Assembly: GCA_024699575.1 (NCBI GenBank)
Contig: JAILPF010000066.1
Span: forward strand, 1-7,247
Reading direction: 5' to 3'
Source of the DNA: Acetatifactor sp.
GTDB taxonomy: Bacteria > Bacillota > Clostridia > Lachnospirales > Lachnospiraceae
Length of the DNA: 7,247 bases
In this document: positions 1-4,704 of the stretch, in pieces
Numbering within the stretch: the first letter of the stretch is position 1
How the letters are laid out: every line of letters begins with the position of its first letter
The notes under the pieces: generated by a model
The model's input: the letters and a program-made list of their open reading frames with translations, nothing else
What the model was told of the DNA's origin: nothing
The model's database searches: none
Position numbers and translations under genes: made by a program

Positions 1-525
1 CTGTGGGATAATTATGATGGTGTGGATGACCGTTACAAGTATCGTATCCGAATATATAATTATTCTGATAAGGTAATCAAGCTTGAGAAAAAAGGAACCC
101 TGCATGGGCTGAAAACAAAGGAAAGCTGTGTGATTACCAGACAGCAATATGAGCAAATAATACAGGACGAAGAGGTGGAATATGACAGAGGCTCACAGAG
201 CTTGCTGGAACGATTTTTGACAGAGAAAAGCTATCAGTTATTTGAACCGAAGGTGATTGTTGAGTATACGAGAACGCCTTATGTATACTCTGCAGGGAAT
301 GTCCGTGTTACTTTTGATCGGAAAATATTGTCAGCACCGCCGGACGACTTTTTCAGAAAAGACATCCCGGTAAGACCGGTTCTTGCAGATGGAATGGGTC
401 TGCTTGAGGTCAAGTATGATGAATATCTGCCGGGGGCAATTCGAGAGGCAATCGGTGTAGGGAACAGTATTCACAGGATATCATTTTCAAAATATGCGAT
501 GTGTCGTGAACACAGCGTGATATAA
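1..525 (+). CDS. VTC-domain polyphosphate polymerase, C-terminal part (5' end outside window)
   Basis: The frame is open from base 1 and reads LWDNYDGVDDRYKYRIRIYN..., so this is the last 174 residues of a longer protein. The GTG at 22 is internal, not a start. It resembles the VTC domain (PF09359), whose members build polyphosphate inside a basic tunnel; bacterial members are annotated as polyphosphate polymerase domain proteins. Typical features are the alternating basic strands YKYRIRIYN and IKLEKK, then VIVEYTRTPYV, RVTFDRKIL, and the final LLEVKYDEYLPGAI strand, all spaced as in the family. The Lys/Arg/Glu residues on these strands would form the tunnel lining for nucleotide and phosphate. 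The next gene, 32 bp downstream, encodes DUF4956, the usual neighbour of this family in Clostridia, so the two are probably co-transcribed and act at the membrane. The substrate is inferred from the family; the N-terminal part cannot be checked here. Confidence 0.85.
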   Translation: MWDNYDGVDDRYKYRIRIYNYSDKVIKLEKKGTLHGLKTKESCVITRQQYEQIIQDEEVEYDRGSQSLLERFLTEKSYQLFEPKVIVEYTRTPYVYSAGNVRVTFDRKILSAPPDDFFRKDIPVRPVLADGMGLLEVKYDEYLPGAIREAIGVGNSIHRISFSKYAMCREHSVI

Positions 526-557
526 ATATATTATAAAGCGATGAAAGAGGTAGCAGG

Positions 558-1226
558 ATGAGTGTAAAGGATATTATTAAGAGTTCGTTTTTGCAGAGTT
601 ATCAGAGTACAGCAATGACGGTGAAGATGATGCTGTTGTATTTGCTGGCAGCAGCTCTGATTGGTATTTTTATCTATGGAATGTATCGACTGATGACAAA
701 GAATACGTTTTATTCGAAAACGTTTAATTTGTCTTTGATGCTACTGTGCGTGATTACTGCGGCAATCATCATCACGATTCAGAGCAGTATCGTGGTATCC
801 CTGGGTATGGTCGGTGCGCTCTCCATTGTCAGATTTCGAACCGCTGTGAAGGATCCGCTTGATTTGGTTTTTTTATTTTGGGCAATCAGCGCAGGCATCA
901 TTACCGGTGCAAGAATGGTGGGGCTTGCAATCGTCCTGTCTGCTGTAGTGGCAGTTTTGTTGTTCCTTTTCAGATATATGCCGGATGAGAGAAAATCCGT
1001 GCTGCTGGTAGTCAAGGCATCGGATACGGAATTGTCCTCAATCATTCAGCAGATGGTCGAAAAATATGTGAAACGCTATTCAATCAAATCGAAATTATTA
1101 TCGAAGGAAGAATTAAATATTGTGTTTGAACTGCGTCTGAAATCCTGTGAGGATCTGATGCAGGAATTAAATCGCCTGGAGGGTATTTCATCGGTTTCAC
1201 TCATTGCGCATAGAGGAGAGGAATAG
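558..1226 (+). CDS. DUF4956 multi-pass membrane protein
   Basis: This 222-residue integral membrane protein matches the DUF4956 family. The ATG at 558 follows AAAGAGG about 8 nt upstream. Hydrophobic segments lie at about residues 24-44, 58-78, 79-91, 103-117 and 121-139. The family hallmark is the loop SLGMVGALSIVRFRTA at about 81-96, followed by KDPLDLVFLFWAISAGI. Residues from about 145 to the end form a soluble, charged alpha/beta-like tail ending in a weak repeat of hydrophobic and acidic residues. The molecular function of DUF4956 is not established. Its recurrent pairing with VTC-domain polymerases, seen here with 32 bp between the genes, suggests a role in polyphosphate synthesis, export or anchoring of the polymerase; that is inference from neighbourhood. 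No promoter was recognised between the two genes, which supports co-transcription. The operon probably ends at the hairpin at 1297-1333. Confidence 0.85.
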   Translation: MSVKDIIKSSFLQSYQSTAMTVKMMLLYLLAAALIGIFIYGMYRLMTKNTFYSKTFNLSLMLLCVITAAIIITIQSSIVVSLGMVGALSIVRFRTAVKDPLDLVFLFWAISAGIITGARMVGLAIVLSAVVAVLLFLFRYMPDERKSVLLVVKASDTELSSIIQQMVEKYVKRYSIKSKLLSKEELNIVFELRLKSCEDLMQELNRLEGISSVSLIAHRGEE

Positions 1227-1270
1227 AGCAAGATATTGAGGAAACCTCTGATTAAATTGCATAGAATCTC

Positions 1271-1298
1271 TTGACAAAGGGAGAAAACATGATATAGT
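1271..1298 (+). promoter_or_regulatory. sigma-A-type promoter of the permease/Fur/epimerase operon
   Basis: A perfect -35 box TTGACA (1271-1276) is followed by a 16-nt spacer and TATAGT (1293-1298, 5/6 match to TATAAT). Transcription would start near 1304-1306, inside the palindrome at 1297-1333. The leader to the permease ATG would be about 60 nt. The last two bases of the -10 box overlap the palindrome, which suits a repressor that blocks RNA polymerase. Confidence 0.75.
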
Positions 1299-1333
1299 TC
1301 TAGATGCGAATGGTTTGCATTTGCATCTGGAAC
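1297..1333 (+). promoter_or_regulatory. 37-bp palindrome: probable Fur-family operator and/or transcription terminator hairpin
   Basis: The left arm GTTCTAGATGCGAATG (1297-1312) pairs with CATTTGCATCTGGAAC (1318-1333) across a 5-nt loop. As DNA, 14 of 16 positions are complementary. As RNA, all 16 pair, because both exceptions are G-U wobbles, and the 3' arm is followed by TATTTTGTTTTTATT. That fits a terminator for the upstream VTC/DUF4956 transcript. As DNA, the element overlaps the -10 box and predicted start site of the next operon and contains hexamers TGCGAA and two TTTGCA, the arrangement used by Fur-family dimers (inverted hexamers plus an extra direct one). A Fur-family gene lies in the operon just downstream. 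Both roles could be true at once; the operator reading is inference. Confidence 0.65.
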
Positions 1334-1365
1334 TATTTTGTTTTTATTGAGAGGATGATAAGGAA

Positions 1366-2211
1366 ATGCTGGACATTATTTTAGATACTTTAATTGATGC
1401 TGCCAAATTAATCCCATTCCTGTTTTTAACATATCTTGCAATGGAATATCTGGAGCATAGGACAGGAAGCAAGGCGCAGCAGCTGGTGAAAAGGGCAGGG
1501 AAATGGGGACCCGTGTGGGGTGGCATATTAGGCGCGCTTCCGCAGTGTGGTTTCTCAGCAGCTGCATCGAATTTTTTTGCCGGAAGAGTGATTTCCCTGG
1601 GGACGCTTTTGGCAATTTACCTTTCCACTTCGGACGAGATGTTGCCGATTCTGATTTCCGAGCGTGCTCCCATTGCGATGATTGGGCGCATCTTATTTGC
1701 TAAGATGGTAATCGGCGCTGTCGCAGGTCTGTTGATTGATATGCTATTTGCGGGAAAACAGGCGGAACATGAGCACATTCATGATTTGTGTGAGCATGAC
1801 CACTGCCATTGTGAAGAGGGAATAGTGCGTTCCGCTTTTAATCATACGATGCAGATTACCTTTTTTATTCTGCTGGTAACGTTTGCACTGAATCTGGTGA
1901 TTCATTTTGTGGGCGAAGACACCCTTGCGGGCCTGATTTTGAATCGCCCTGTGATAGGTCCCTTGCTTGCAGGAGTGGTAGGCCTGATTCCAAACTGCGC
2001 AGCTTCAGTCATTATTACCCAGCTTTATCTGGAACAGGCTATGAGCGTGGGTGCTATGATGTCCGGGCTTTTGGTTGGGGCAGGAATTGGATTACTTGTG
2101 CTGTTTCGTGTAAATCATGACAAAAAGCAGAATATAAAAATTGTTGGTTTACTTTATTTTGTTGGTGTAATCGCAGGAATTGTGATAGACTTATTCTTGA
2201 CAGGAATATAA
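1366..2211 (+). CDS. ArsP_2-type (PF11449) heavy-metal/manganese permease with His/Cys-rich loop
   Basis: This 281-residue polytopic membrane protein resembles the PF11449 family, annotated as a putative heavy-metal (arsenic or manganese) exporter. Hydrophobic segments occur at about residues 8-28, 48-66, 76-96, 105-128, 163-183, 195-218, 228-248 and 257-279. Two matching motifs, GALPQCGFS (56-64) and GLIPNCAAS (206-214), mark an internal duplication of two inverted or repeated halves, each with a conserved Pro and Cys in a likely substrate path. STSDE at 87-91 is a further polar intramembrane patch. The central loop at 135-151, HEHIHDLCEHDHCHCEE, is a strong metal-binding stretch, typical of zinc, nickel or similar transition-metal handling. 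The start at 1366 follows GAGG (1351) and AAGG (1360). The Fur-family gene 20 bp downstream supports a transition-metal substrate, so arsenic seems less likely than zinc or manganese. The exact ion and direction cannot be read from sequence. Confidence 0.8.
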   Translation: MLDIILDTLIDAAKLIPFLFLTYLAMEYLEHRTGSKAQQLVKRAGKWGPVWGGILGALPQCGFSAAASNFFAGRVISLGTLLAIYLSTSDEMLPILISERAPIAMIGRILFAKMVIGAVAGLLIDMLFAGKQAEHEHIHDLCEHDHCHCEEGIVRSAFNHTMQITFFILLVTFALNLVIHFVGEDTLAGLILNRPVIGPLLAGVVGLIPNCAASVIITQLYLEQAMSVGAMMSGLLVGAGIGLLVLFRVNHDKKQNIKIVGLLYFVGVIAGIVIDLFLTGI

Positions 2212-2231
2212 GAAAGGTGTGGTTCTTTGTC

Positions 2232-2660
2232 ATGGCAGAAGAATTACAATACCCTCAGGGGATAAAGTGGACAAAACAACGTAAGAAAGTATATGAACTG
2301 TTGAATGAGGCCACTGAGCCGATGAGCGCAGTTCAGATTTATAATAGTGTAGGGCAGACAGATAAGGGTTCGTATGCCCTTTCCACGATTTACAGGATTA
2401 TGACGACCTTTGAAGAAAGAGGACTGGTCAATAAGACTACGTGGATGGGAGATGACACGGTGGTTTACGAATTGAACCGCGGTGGGCATAAGCATTATGC
2501 GGTCTGTCTGGAATGCCATAAGCGCATCCCTCTGGAACACTGCCCGTTTGCACATATTCATCTTGAGAAGGAGACAGGGGATTTTACTATTACCGGTCAT
2601 AAATTGGAGCTCTACGGATACTGTAAAGAGTGTAAGGCAAGAGAAAAAAAGGAGGGATAG
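2232..2660 (+). CDS. Fur-family metal-responsive transcriptional regulator
   Basis: This 142-residue Fur/Zur/PerR-type repressor has an N-terminal winged helix (about 10-82, with TKQRKKVYELL and the recognition region YALSTIYRIMTTFEERGLV) and a C-terminal dimerisation/metal domain. The structural zinc site is visible as C92-L-E-C95 and C131-K-E-C134. Regulatory-site candidates are H86, H88, H96, H103, C104, H108, H110 and H123. I chose ATG 2232, giving MAEELQYPQGIKWTKQR, rather than the in-frame GTG at 2217. The Fur alignment starts there and the purine-rich AGAAAGG at 2211-2217 lies upstream, although the 14-nt spacing is long. Sequence does not settle whether it senses zinc, iron, manganese or peroxide. 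The His-rich permease next door favours a Zur-like or Mur-like role. It probably autoregulates through the palindrome at 1297-1333. The epimerase gene begins 1 bp after its stop, so the three genes form one transcript. Confidence 0.9.
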   Translation: MAEELQYPQGIKWTKQRKKVYELLNEATEPMSAVQIYNSVGQTDKGSYALSTIYRIMTTFEERGLVNKTTWMGDDTVVYELNRGGHKHYAVCLECHKRIPLEHCPFAHIHLEKETGDFTITGHKLELYGYCKECKAREKKEG

Positions 2661-2661
2661 T

Positions 2662-3684
2662 GTGAAGGCTTTATTGATTGGGGGAACCGGAACTATCAGC
2701 ATGGCAATCAGCAGGAAGCTGCTGGAGGAAGGGCATGAATTATATCTGCTCAACCGTGGCAACCGAAAGGAGAGCGGGCTTGAAAATGCGAAATACCTTC
2801 AGGCAGATATCAATGCGGAGGAAGACAAAGTCAGAGAATTGATTGAGGATATGCAGTTTGACGTGGTGGCTGACTTCATTGCATTTGTGCCACAGCAGTT
2901 GGAGAGAGATTATCGCCTTTTCAAAGGAAAGACAAGGCAGTTTATTTTCATTAGTTCAGCATCTGCCTATCAGAAACCGGCATCGGACTATCGGATTAGT
3001 GAGGGAACACCGCTTGCCAATCCTTACTGGGAATATTCCCGCAATAAAATTGCCTGTGAAGATTATTTGATGAAGCTATATCGGGAGGAACAATTTCCTG
3101 TGACCATTGTGCGCCCGAGCCACACTTATGATGAGCGCTCCATTCCTGTGGGAGCTCATGGGGATAAGGGAAGCTGGCAGGTAGTGAAACGGATGCTGGA
3201 AGGCAAACCGGTTATCATACATGGAGATGGAAGTTCTCTGTGGACCATGACTCACAACAGTGATTTTGCAAAGGGATTTGTAGGACTGATGGGAAATGTC
3301 CATGCGATAGGGGAAGCTGTTCAGATTACGTCTGATGAATCCCTCACATGGAATCAGATTTACCAGACCATAGCAGATGCTTTGGGAGTGGAACTTAAGC
3401 CGTATTATGTACCCTCCACCTTTTTGGATGCGTGCGGTAAATATGACTTTAAGGGAGCATTACTTGGTGATAAAGCCAATACGGTCGCCTTTTCCAATGA
3501 GAAACTGAAACGTCTCGTGCCGGGATTTGTTGCCACCATAAGATTTGATCAGGGTGTGCGTAAGACCATAGAAAACGTGCTGGCACATCCGGAGCTGTGG
3601 AAAGAAGATCCTGAGTTTGATGCGTGGTGTGACCGCGTGATTGCTGCAATGGAAAAAGCAAAAGAAGAAGTACTAAAGGCATAA
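2662..3684 (+). CDS. NAD-dependent epimerase/dehydratase (extended SDR) family protein
   Basis: This 340-residue protein of the extended short-chain dehydrogenase/reductase type starts at GTG 2662, with GGAGG at 2651-2655 as a good ribosome site. An in-frame opening extends further upstream but lies inside the Fur gene and has no homology. The Rossmann nucleotide-binding motif is GGTGTIS (7-13), followed by an acidic/basic strand end at LLNRGN (29-34), where Asn-Arg rather than Asp suggests uncertain NAD versus NADP choice. The catalytic region shows SSASAY (98-103) and the Y125-SRN-K129 pair of the classical YxxxK motif. Later motifs VRPSHTYDER and IHGDGSSLWTMTHNSDFAKGF are typical of UDP-sugar epimerase-like and CSP41-like proteins. 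The substrate is unknown. Its place directly behind a Fur-family gene, 1 bp apart, makes metal-dependent expression likely; perhaps it replaces a metal-dependent enzyme or modifies a surface sugar, which is speculation. Confidence 0.88.
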   Translation: MKALLIGGTGTISMAISRKLLEEGHELYLLNRGNRKESGLENAKYLQADINAEEDKVRELIEDMQFDVVADFIAFVPQQLERDYRLFKGKTRQFIFISSASAYQKPASDYRISEGTPLANPYWEYSRNKIACEDYLMKLYREEQFPVTIVRPSHTYDERSIPVGAHGDKGSWQVVKRMLEGKPVIIHGDGSSLWTMTHNSDFAKGFVGLMGNVHAIGEAVQITSDESLTWNQIYQTIADALGVELKPYYVPSTFLDACGKYDFKGALLGDKANTVAFSNEKLKRLVPGFVATIRFDQGVRKTIENVLAHPELWKEDPEFDAWCDRVIAAMEKAKEEVLKA

Positions 3685-3724
3685 AACTATAAATACAAAA
3701 TAATATAAAGGACGGTACATTCTG

Positions 3725-3910
3725 ATGGAGAAAAAACTTTACAGAAGTAACACAGATTATAAAATTGCCGGAGTATGCGGAGGAATTGCAGAGTATTTTG
3801 GCTTCGATTCAACGATTGTCAGATTAGGATGGATTCTGTTCTGCTGCATGGGCGGAAGCGGGATTTTGGCTTATATTATAGCCGCGTTGGTGATGCCTAC
3901 GAGAAGATAA
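3725..3910 (+). CDS. PspC-domain small membrane protein
   Basis: This 61-residue protein consists almost entirely of one PspC domain (PF04024). The signature [33 protein letters not shown] (read here as KLYRS..., [22 protein letters not shown]) is followed by a hydrophobic helix at about 34-56 and ends with the typical VMPTRR. In proteobacteria PspC belongs to the phage-shock envelope-stress response. In Clostridia such solo PspC proteins are common and poorly characterised, probably sensing or stabilising the membrane. The ATG at 3725 lies 12 nt after AAAGGA (3707-3712), a slightly long but acceptable spacing. The 40-nt gap from the epimerase gene is very A+T rich and I see no -35 box, so read-through from the upstream operon is possible. 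Confidence 0.9.
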   Translation: MEKKLYRSNTDYKIAGVCGGIAEYFGFDSTIVRLGWILFCCMGGSGILAYIIAALVMPTRR

Positions 3911-3992
3911 CAATTTTATCTTTGTCTTGTTTAAAATAGAATAAAACAAATGGATGCAGGTTCATCATCATTTGGTAGAAGTTAATTTCCTT

Positions 3993-4033
3993 AATGCAAC
4001 CGATACCTTGGATTCGCACGTCTAGGTTGTATT
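3993..4033. repeat. Inverted repeat 1 of the GCAAC/GTTG series
   Basis: AATGCAACC (3993-4001) pairs with GGTTGTATT (4025-4033) over 9 positions, one being G-U, around a 23-nt loop. Stem and loop size match the two following hairpins, and parts of the loop (CCTT near 4006-4009, then ...TAGGTTG) can be aligned to the second copy. Confidence 0.5.
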
Positions 4034-4053
4034 GAGCCGCAAAAAAGACATTA

Positions 4054-4096
4054 AAATGCAACGACTATCCTTAGTTTACTCATATTAGTTGCATTT
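4054..4096. repeat. Inverted repeat 2 of the GCAAC/GTTG series
   Basis: AAATGCAAC (4054-4062) and GTTGCATTT (4088-4096) are perfectly complementary over 9 bp with a 25-nt loop. It starts 61 nt after repeat 1. No T-run follows, so it is not a typical terminator. A short internal stem, ACTA/TAGT (4064-4067 with 4072-4075), is possible. Confidence 0.55.
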
Positions 4097-4113
4097 GTCT
4101 CATGAAACGCTCT

Positions 4114-4159
4114 AAAAAAGCAACCAATGTTGAATGCTTTTGCTGATAGGTTGTTTTTT
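4114..4159. terminator. Inverted repeat 3 of the series; possible bidirectional terminator
   Basis: AAAAAGCAACC (4115-4125) pairs with GGTTGTTTTTT (4149-4159) over 11 positions including one G-U, with a 23-nt loop. The A-run before and the T-run after the CAACC/GGTTG core resemble a bidirectional Rho-independent terminator. The long loop makes it weaker than usual. It starts about 61 nt after repeat 2 and shares its GCAAC/GTTG core, so it may instead be the third unit of a repeat family. Confidence 0.45.
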
Positions 4160-4268
4160 CCAAAATGCCTTAAAGGTAATTTTGCTCTACTCTACAACGT
4201 CCACTTTGGCGAACAATTGCATTTTTGTAAAAGGAAATAGAAAAATAACAAAAAAATTGAAAAAGTAC

Positions 4269-4297
4269 TTGCATTTTAGAAATACATGTAATATAAT
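4269..4297 (+). promoter_or_regulatory. Promoter of the tRNA-Lys gene
   Basis: TTGCAT (4269-4274) is followed by a 17-nt spacer and a perfect TATAAT (4292-4297). An A-rich tract just upstream (about 4236-4264) would serve as an UP element, as is usual for strong stable-RNA promoters. Transcription would start near 4304, giving a roughly 58-nt leader before the mature tRNA. The -35 box is imperfect. Confidence 0.65.
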
Positions 4298-4304
4298 AAC
4301 ACTT

Positions 4305-4364
4305 GCGTTGTGAGTGACGCAGGCGTTGTGCGTCGAAGATGCTATGCAACGAAGATGCTATGCA
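4305..4364 (+). repeat. tRNA leader with two tandem duplications and a small hairpin
   Basis: GCGTTGTG occurs at 4305-4312 and 4323-4330 (period 18). CGAAGATGCTATGCA occurs at 4334-4348 and 4350-4364 (period 16), and the second copy runs three bases into the tRNA acceptor stem. GACGCA (4316-4321) and TGCGTC (4329-4334) form a 6-bp stem with a 7-nt loop. These lie in the 5' leader that RNase P must remove. They look like small slippage or recombination duplications. Confidence 0.7.
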
Positions 4365-4434
4365 CCGCTAGCTCAGTTGGTAGAGCACCTGACTCTTAAT
4401 CAGGGTGTCCAGGGTTCGAGCCCCTGGCGGTGCA
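4362..4434 (+). tRNA. tRNA-Lys (anticodon CTT)
   Basis: This is a 73-nt cloverleaf. The acceptor stem GCACCGC (4362-4368) pairs with GCGGTGC (4427-4433), with discriminator A4434. The D arm is GCTC-AGTTGGTA-GAGC (4371-4386). The anticodon stem CCTGA/TCAGG (4388-4392, 4400-4404) holds loop CTCTTAA with anticodon CTT at 4395-4397. The variable loop is GTGTC, and the T arm is CAGGG-TTCGAGC-CCCTG (4410-4426). CTT decodes AAG, i.e. lysine. The 3' CCA is not encoded (CTTTGA follows), so it is added after transcription. All stems are fully paired, so the gene looks functional. It is a lone tRNA with its own promoter and terminator. Confidence 0.97.
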
Positions 4435-4439
4435 CTTTG

Positions 4440-4487
4440 AAGAACTGTTTTTGAGGACATAGGAGCCTTGGGGACGGTTCTTTTTTC
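4440..4487 (+). terminator. Rho-independent terminator of tRNA-Lys
   Basis: AAGAACTGT (4440-4448) pairs with ACGGTTCTT (4474-4482), with one G-U, and TTCTTTTTTC provides the U tract ending at about 4486. The 25-nt interior includes GGAGCC and GGGG. The stem begins 5 nt after the tRNA. The 3' side GGGGACGGTTCTTTTTT resembles a short word I recall as common in intergenic regions of Firmicutes; that recollection is not verified here. Confidence 0.7.
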
Positions 4488-4514
4488 ATTTTGCGCGAAA
4501 GCCATGAGCCGTGC

Positions 4515-4579
4515 ATAGAAATAGGCAGCAACATTTCGAGCGAGCTTGCTCGCAGAGAAATGAGGCTGCCTATTTCTAT
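4515..4579. repeat. 65-bp nested perfect-ended hairpin, possible miniature inserted element
   Basis: ATAGAAATAGGCAGC (4515-4529) and GCTGCCTATTTCTAT (4565-4579) are perfectly complementary over 15 bp. Inside them, CATTTC (4532-4537) pairs with GAAATG (4557-4562) and GCGAGC (4540-4545) pairs with GCTCGC (4548-4553). The result is one long hairpin with small bulges. It sits between the left arm and the core of repeat copy 1, where copy 2 has no such sequence, so it looks like an insertion. No T-run follows, so it is not a typical terminator. Confidence 0.8.
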
Positions 4580-4580
4580 A

Positions 4581-4629
4581 TAGGGCGAAGCCCGCGACCG
4601 AGAAGAAGCGAAGCGGAATCGAGGTGCGC
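4581..4629. repeat. 49-bp dispersed repeat, copy 1
   Basis: The copy begins TAGGGCGAAGCCC and ends GAATCGAGGTGCGC. It is identical to the copy at 4652-4700 at 47 of 49 positions, with A/G differences at 4604 and 4626. A GGGC-GAA-GCCC hairpin lies at 4583-4593. Purine-rich AGAAGAAGCGAAGCGGAA fills the centre. No coding frame is supported. Confidence 0.9.
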
Positions 4630-4651
4630 ACGGCTCAAAAGTTGGGGCGCG

Positions 4652-4700
4652 TAGGGCGAAGCCCGCGACCGAGAGGAAGCGAAGCGGAATCGAGGTACGC
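4652..4700. repeat. 49-bp dispersed repeat, copy 2, with local complementary arms
   Basis: This is the second copy of the 49-bp repeat. CGCGTA (4648-4653) and TACGCG (4696-4701) are complementary and close the unit as a local stem. The unit ends 4 bp before the stop codon of the sensor kinase gene on the opposite strand, so it would form the immediate 3' untranslated region of that transcript and may stabilise or terminate it. I see no T-run on that strand. Confidence 0.9.
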
Positions 4701-4704
4701 GATA

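Larger units (their letters stand above)
3911..4268. other. 358-nt non-coding stretch with three related hairpins
   Basis: No open frame here has a ribosome site or recognisable product. The region is A+T rich. It carries three phased inverted repeats (listed separately at 3993-4033, 4054-4096 and 4114-4159), then an A-rich run (about 4226-4265) leading into the tRNA promoter. The word TTGCATTT occurs at 4089-4096, 4217-4224 and 4269-4276. The PspC transcript and perhaps a small RNA may end here, but no separate promoter for the hairpin region was convincing. Confidence 0.5.
4505..4637. repeat. Composite palindromic element (outer arms enclosing hairpin and repeat copy 1)
   Basis: TGAGCCGTGC (4505-4514) is perfectly complementary to GCACGGCTCA (4628-4637). 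Between these 10-bp arms lie a long hairpin (4515-4579) and the first copy of a 49-bp repeat (4581-4629, overlapping the right arm by 2 bp). As RNA or single-stranded DNA this would fold into a closed three-way-type structure. G+C is clearly higher than in neighbouring sequence, which suggests a distinct origin. Confidence 0.75.

Noticed and set aside
779..1045. 88-codon open frame on the - strand
   Set aside because: It is antisense to the conserved DUF4956 core and has no domain or ribosome site.
2482..2661. Upstream extension of the epimerase frame (60 codons)
   Set aside because: It lies entirely inside the Fur-family gene. The Rossmann fold begins at GTG 2662, with GGAGG correctly placed upstream.
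2244..2762. 172-codon open frame on the - strand
   Set aside because: It is antisense to the Fur-family gene and the start of the epimerase gene, both with strong family motifs. No plausible ribosome site or recognisable domain.
3993..4159. CRISPR array or integron attC array
   Set aside because: The three hairpins are not near-identical direct repeats with unique spacers, and no Cas gene is present. The stems lack the RYYYAAC/GTTRRRY arrangement and no integrase is present.
4515..4579. Hairpin as a Rho-independent terminator
   Set aside because: Neither strand has a T-run directly after the stem, and the tRNA terminator at 4440-4487 already ends the + strand transcript.
4368..4631. Open frame on the - strand covering the tRNA and repeat region (87 codons)
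   Set aside because: It is antisense to tRNA-Lys and to the repeat element. The end GARTLDTLIKSQVLYQLS is the well-known false peptide produced by translating a tRNA gene backwards.
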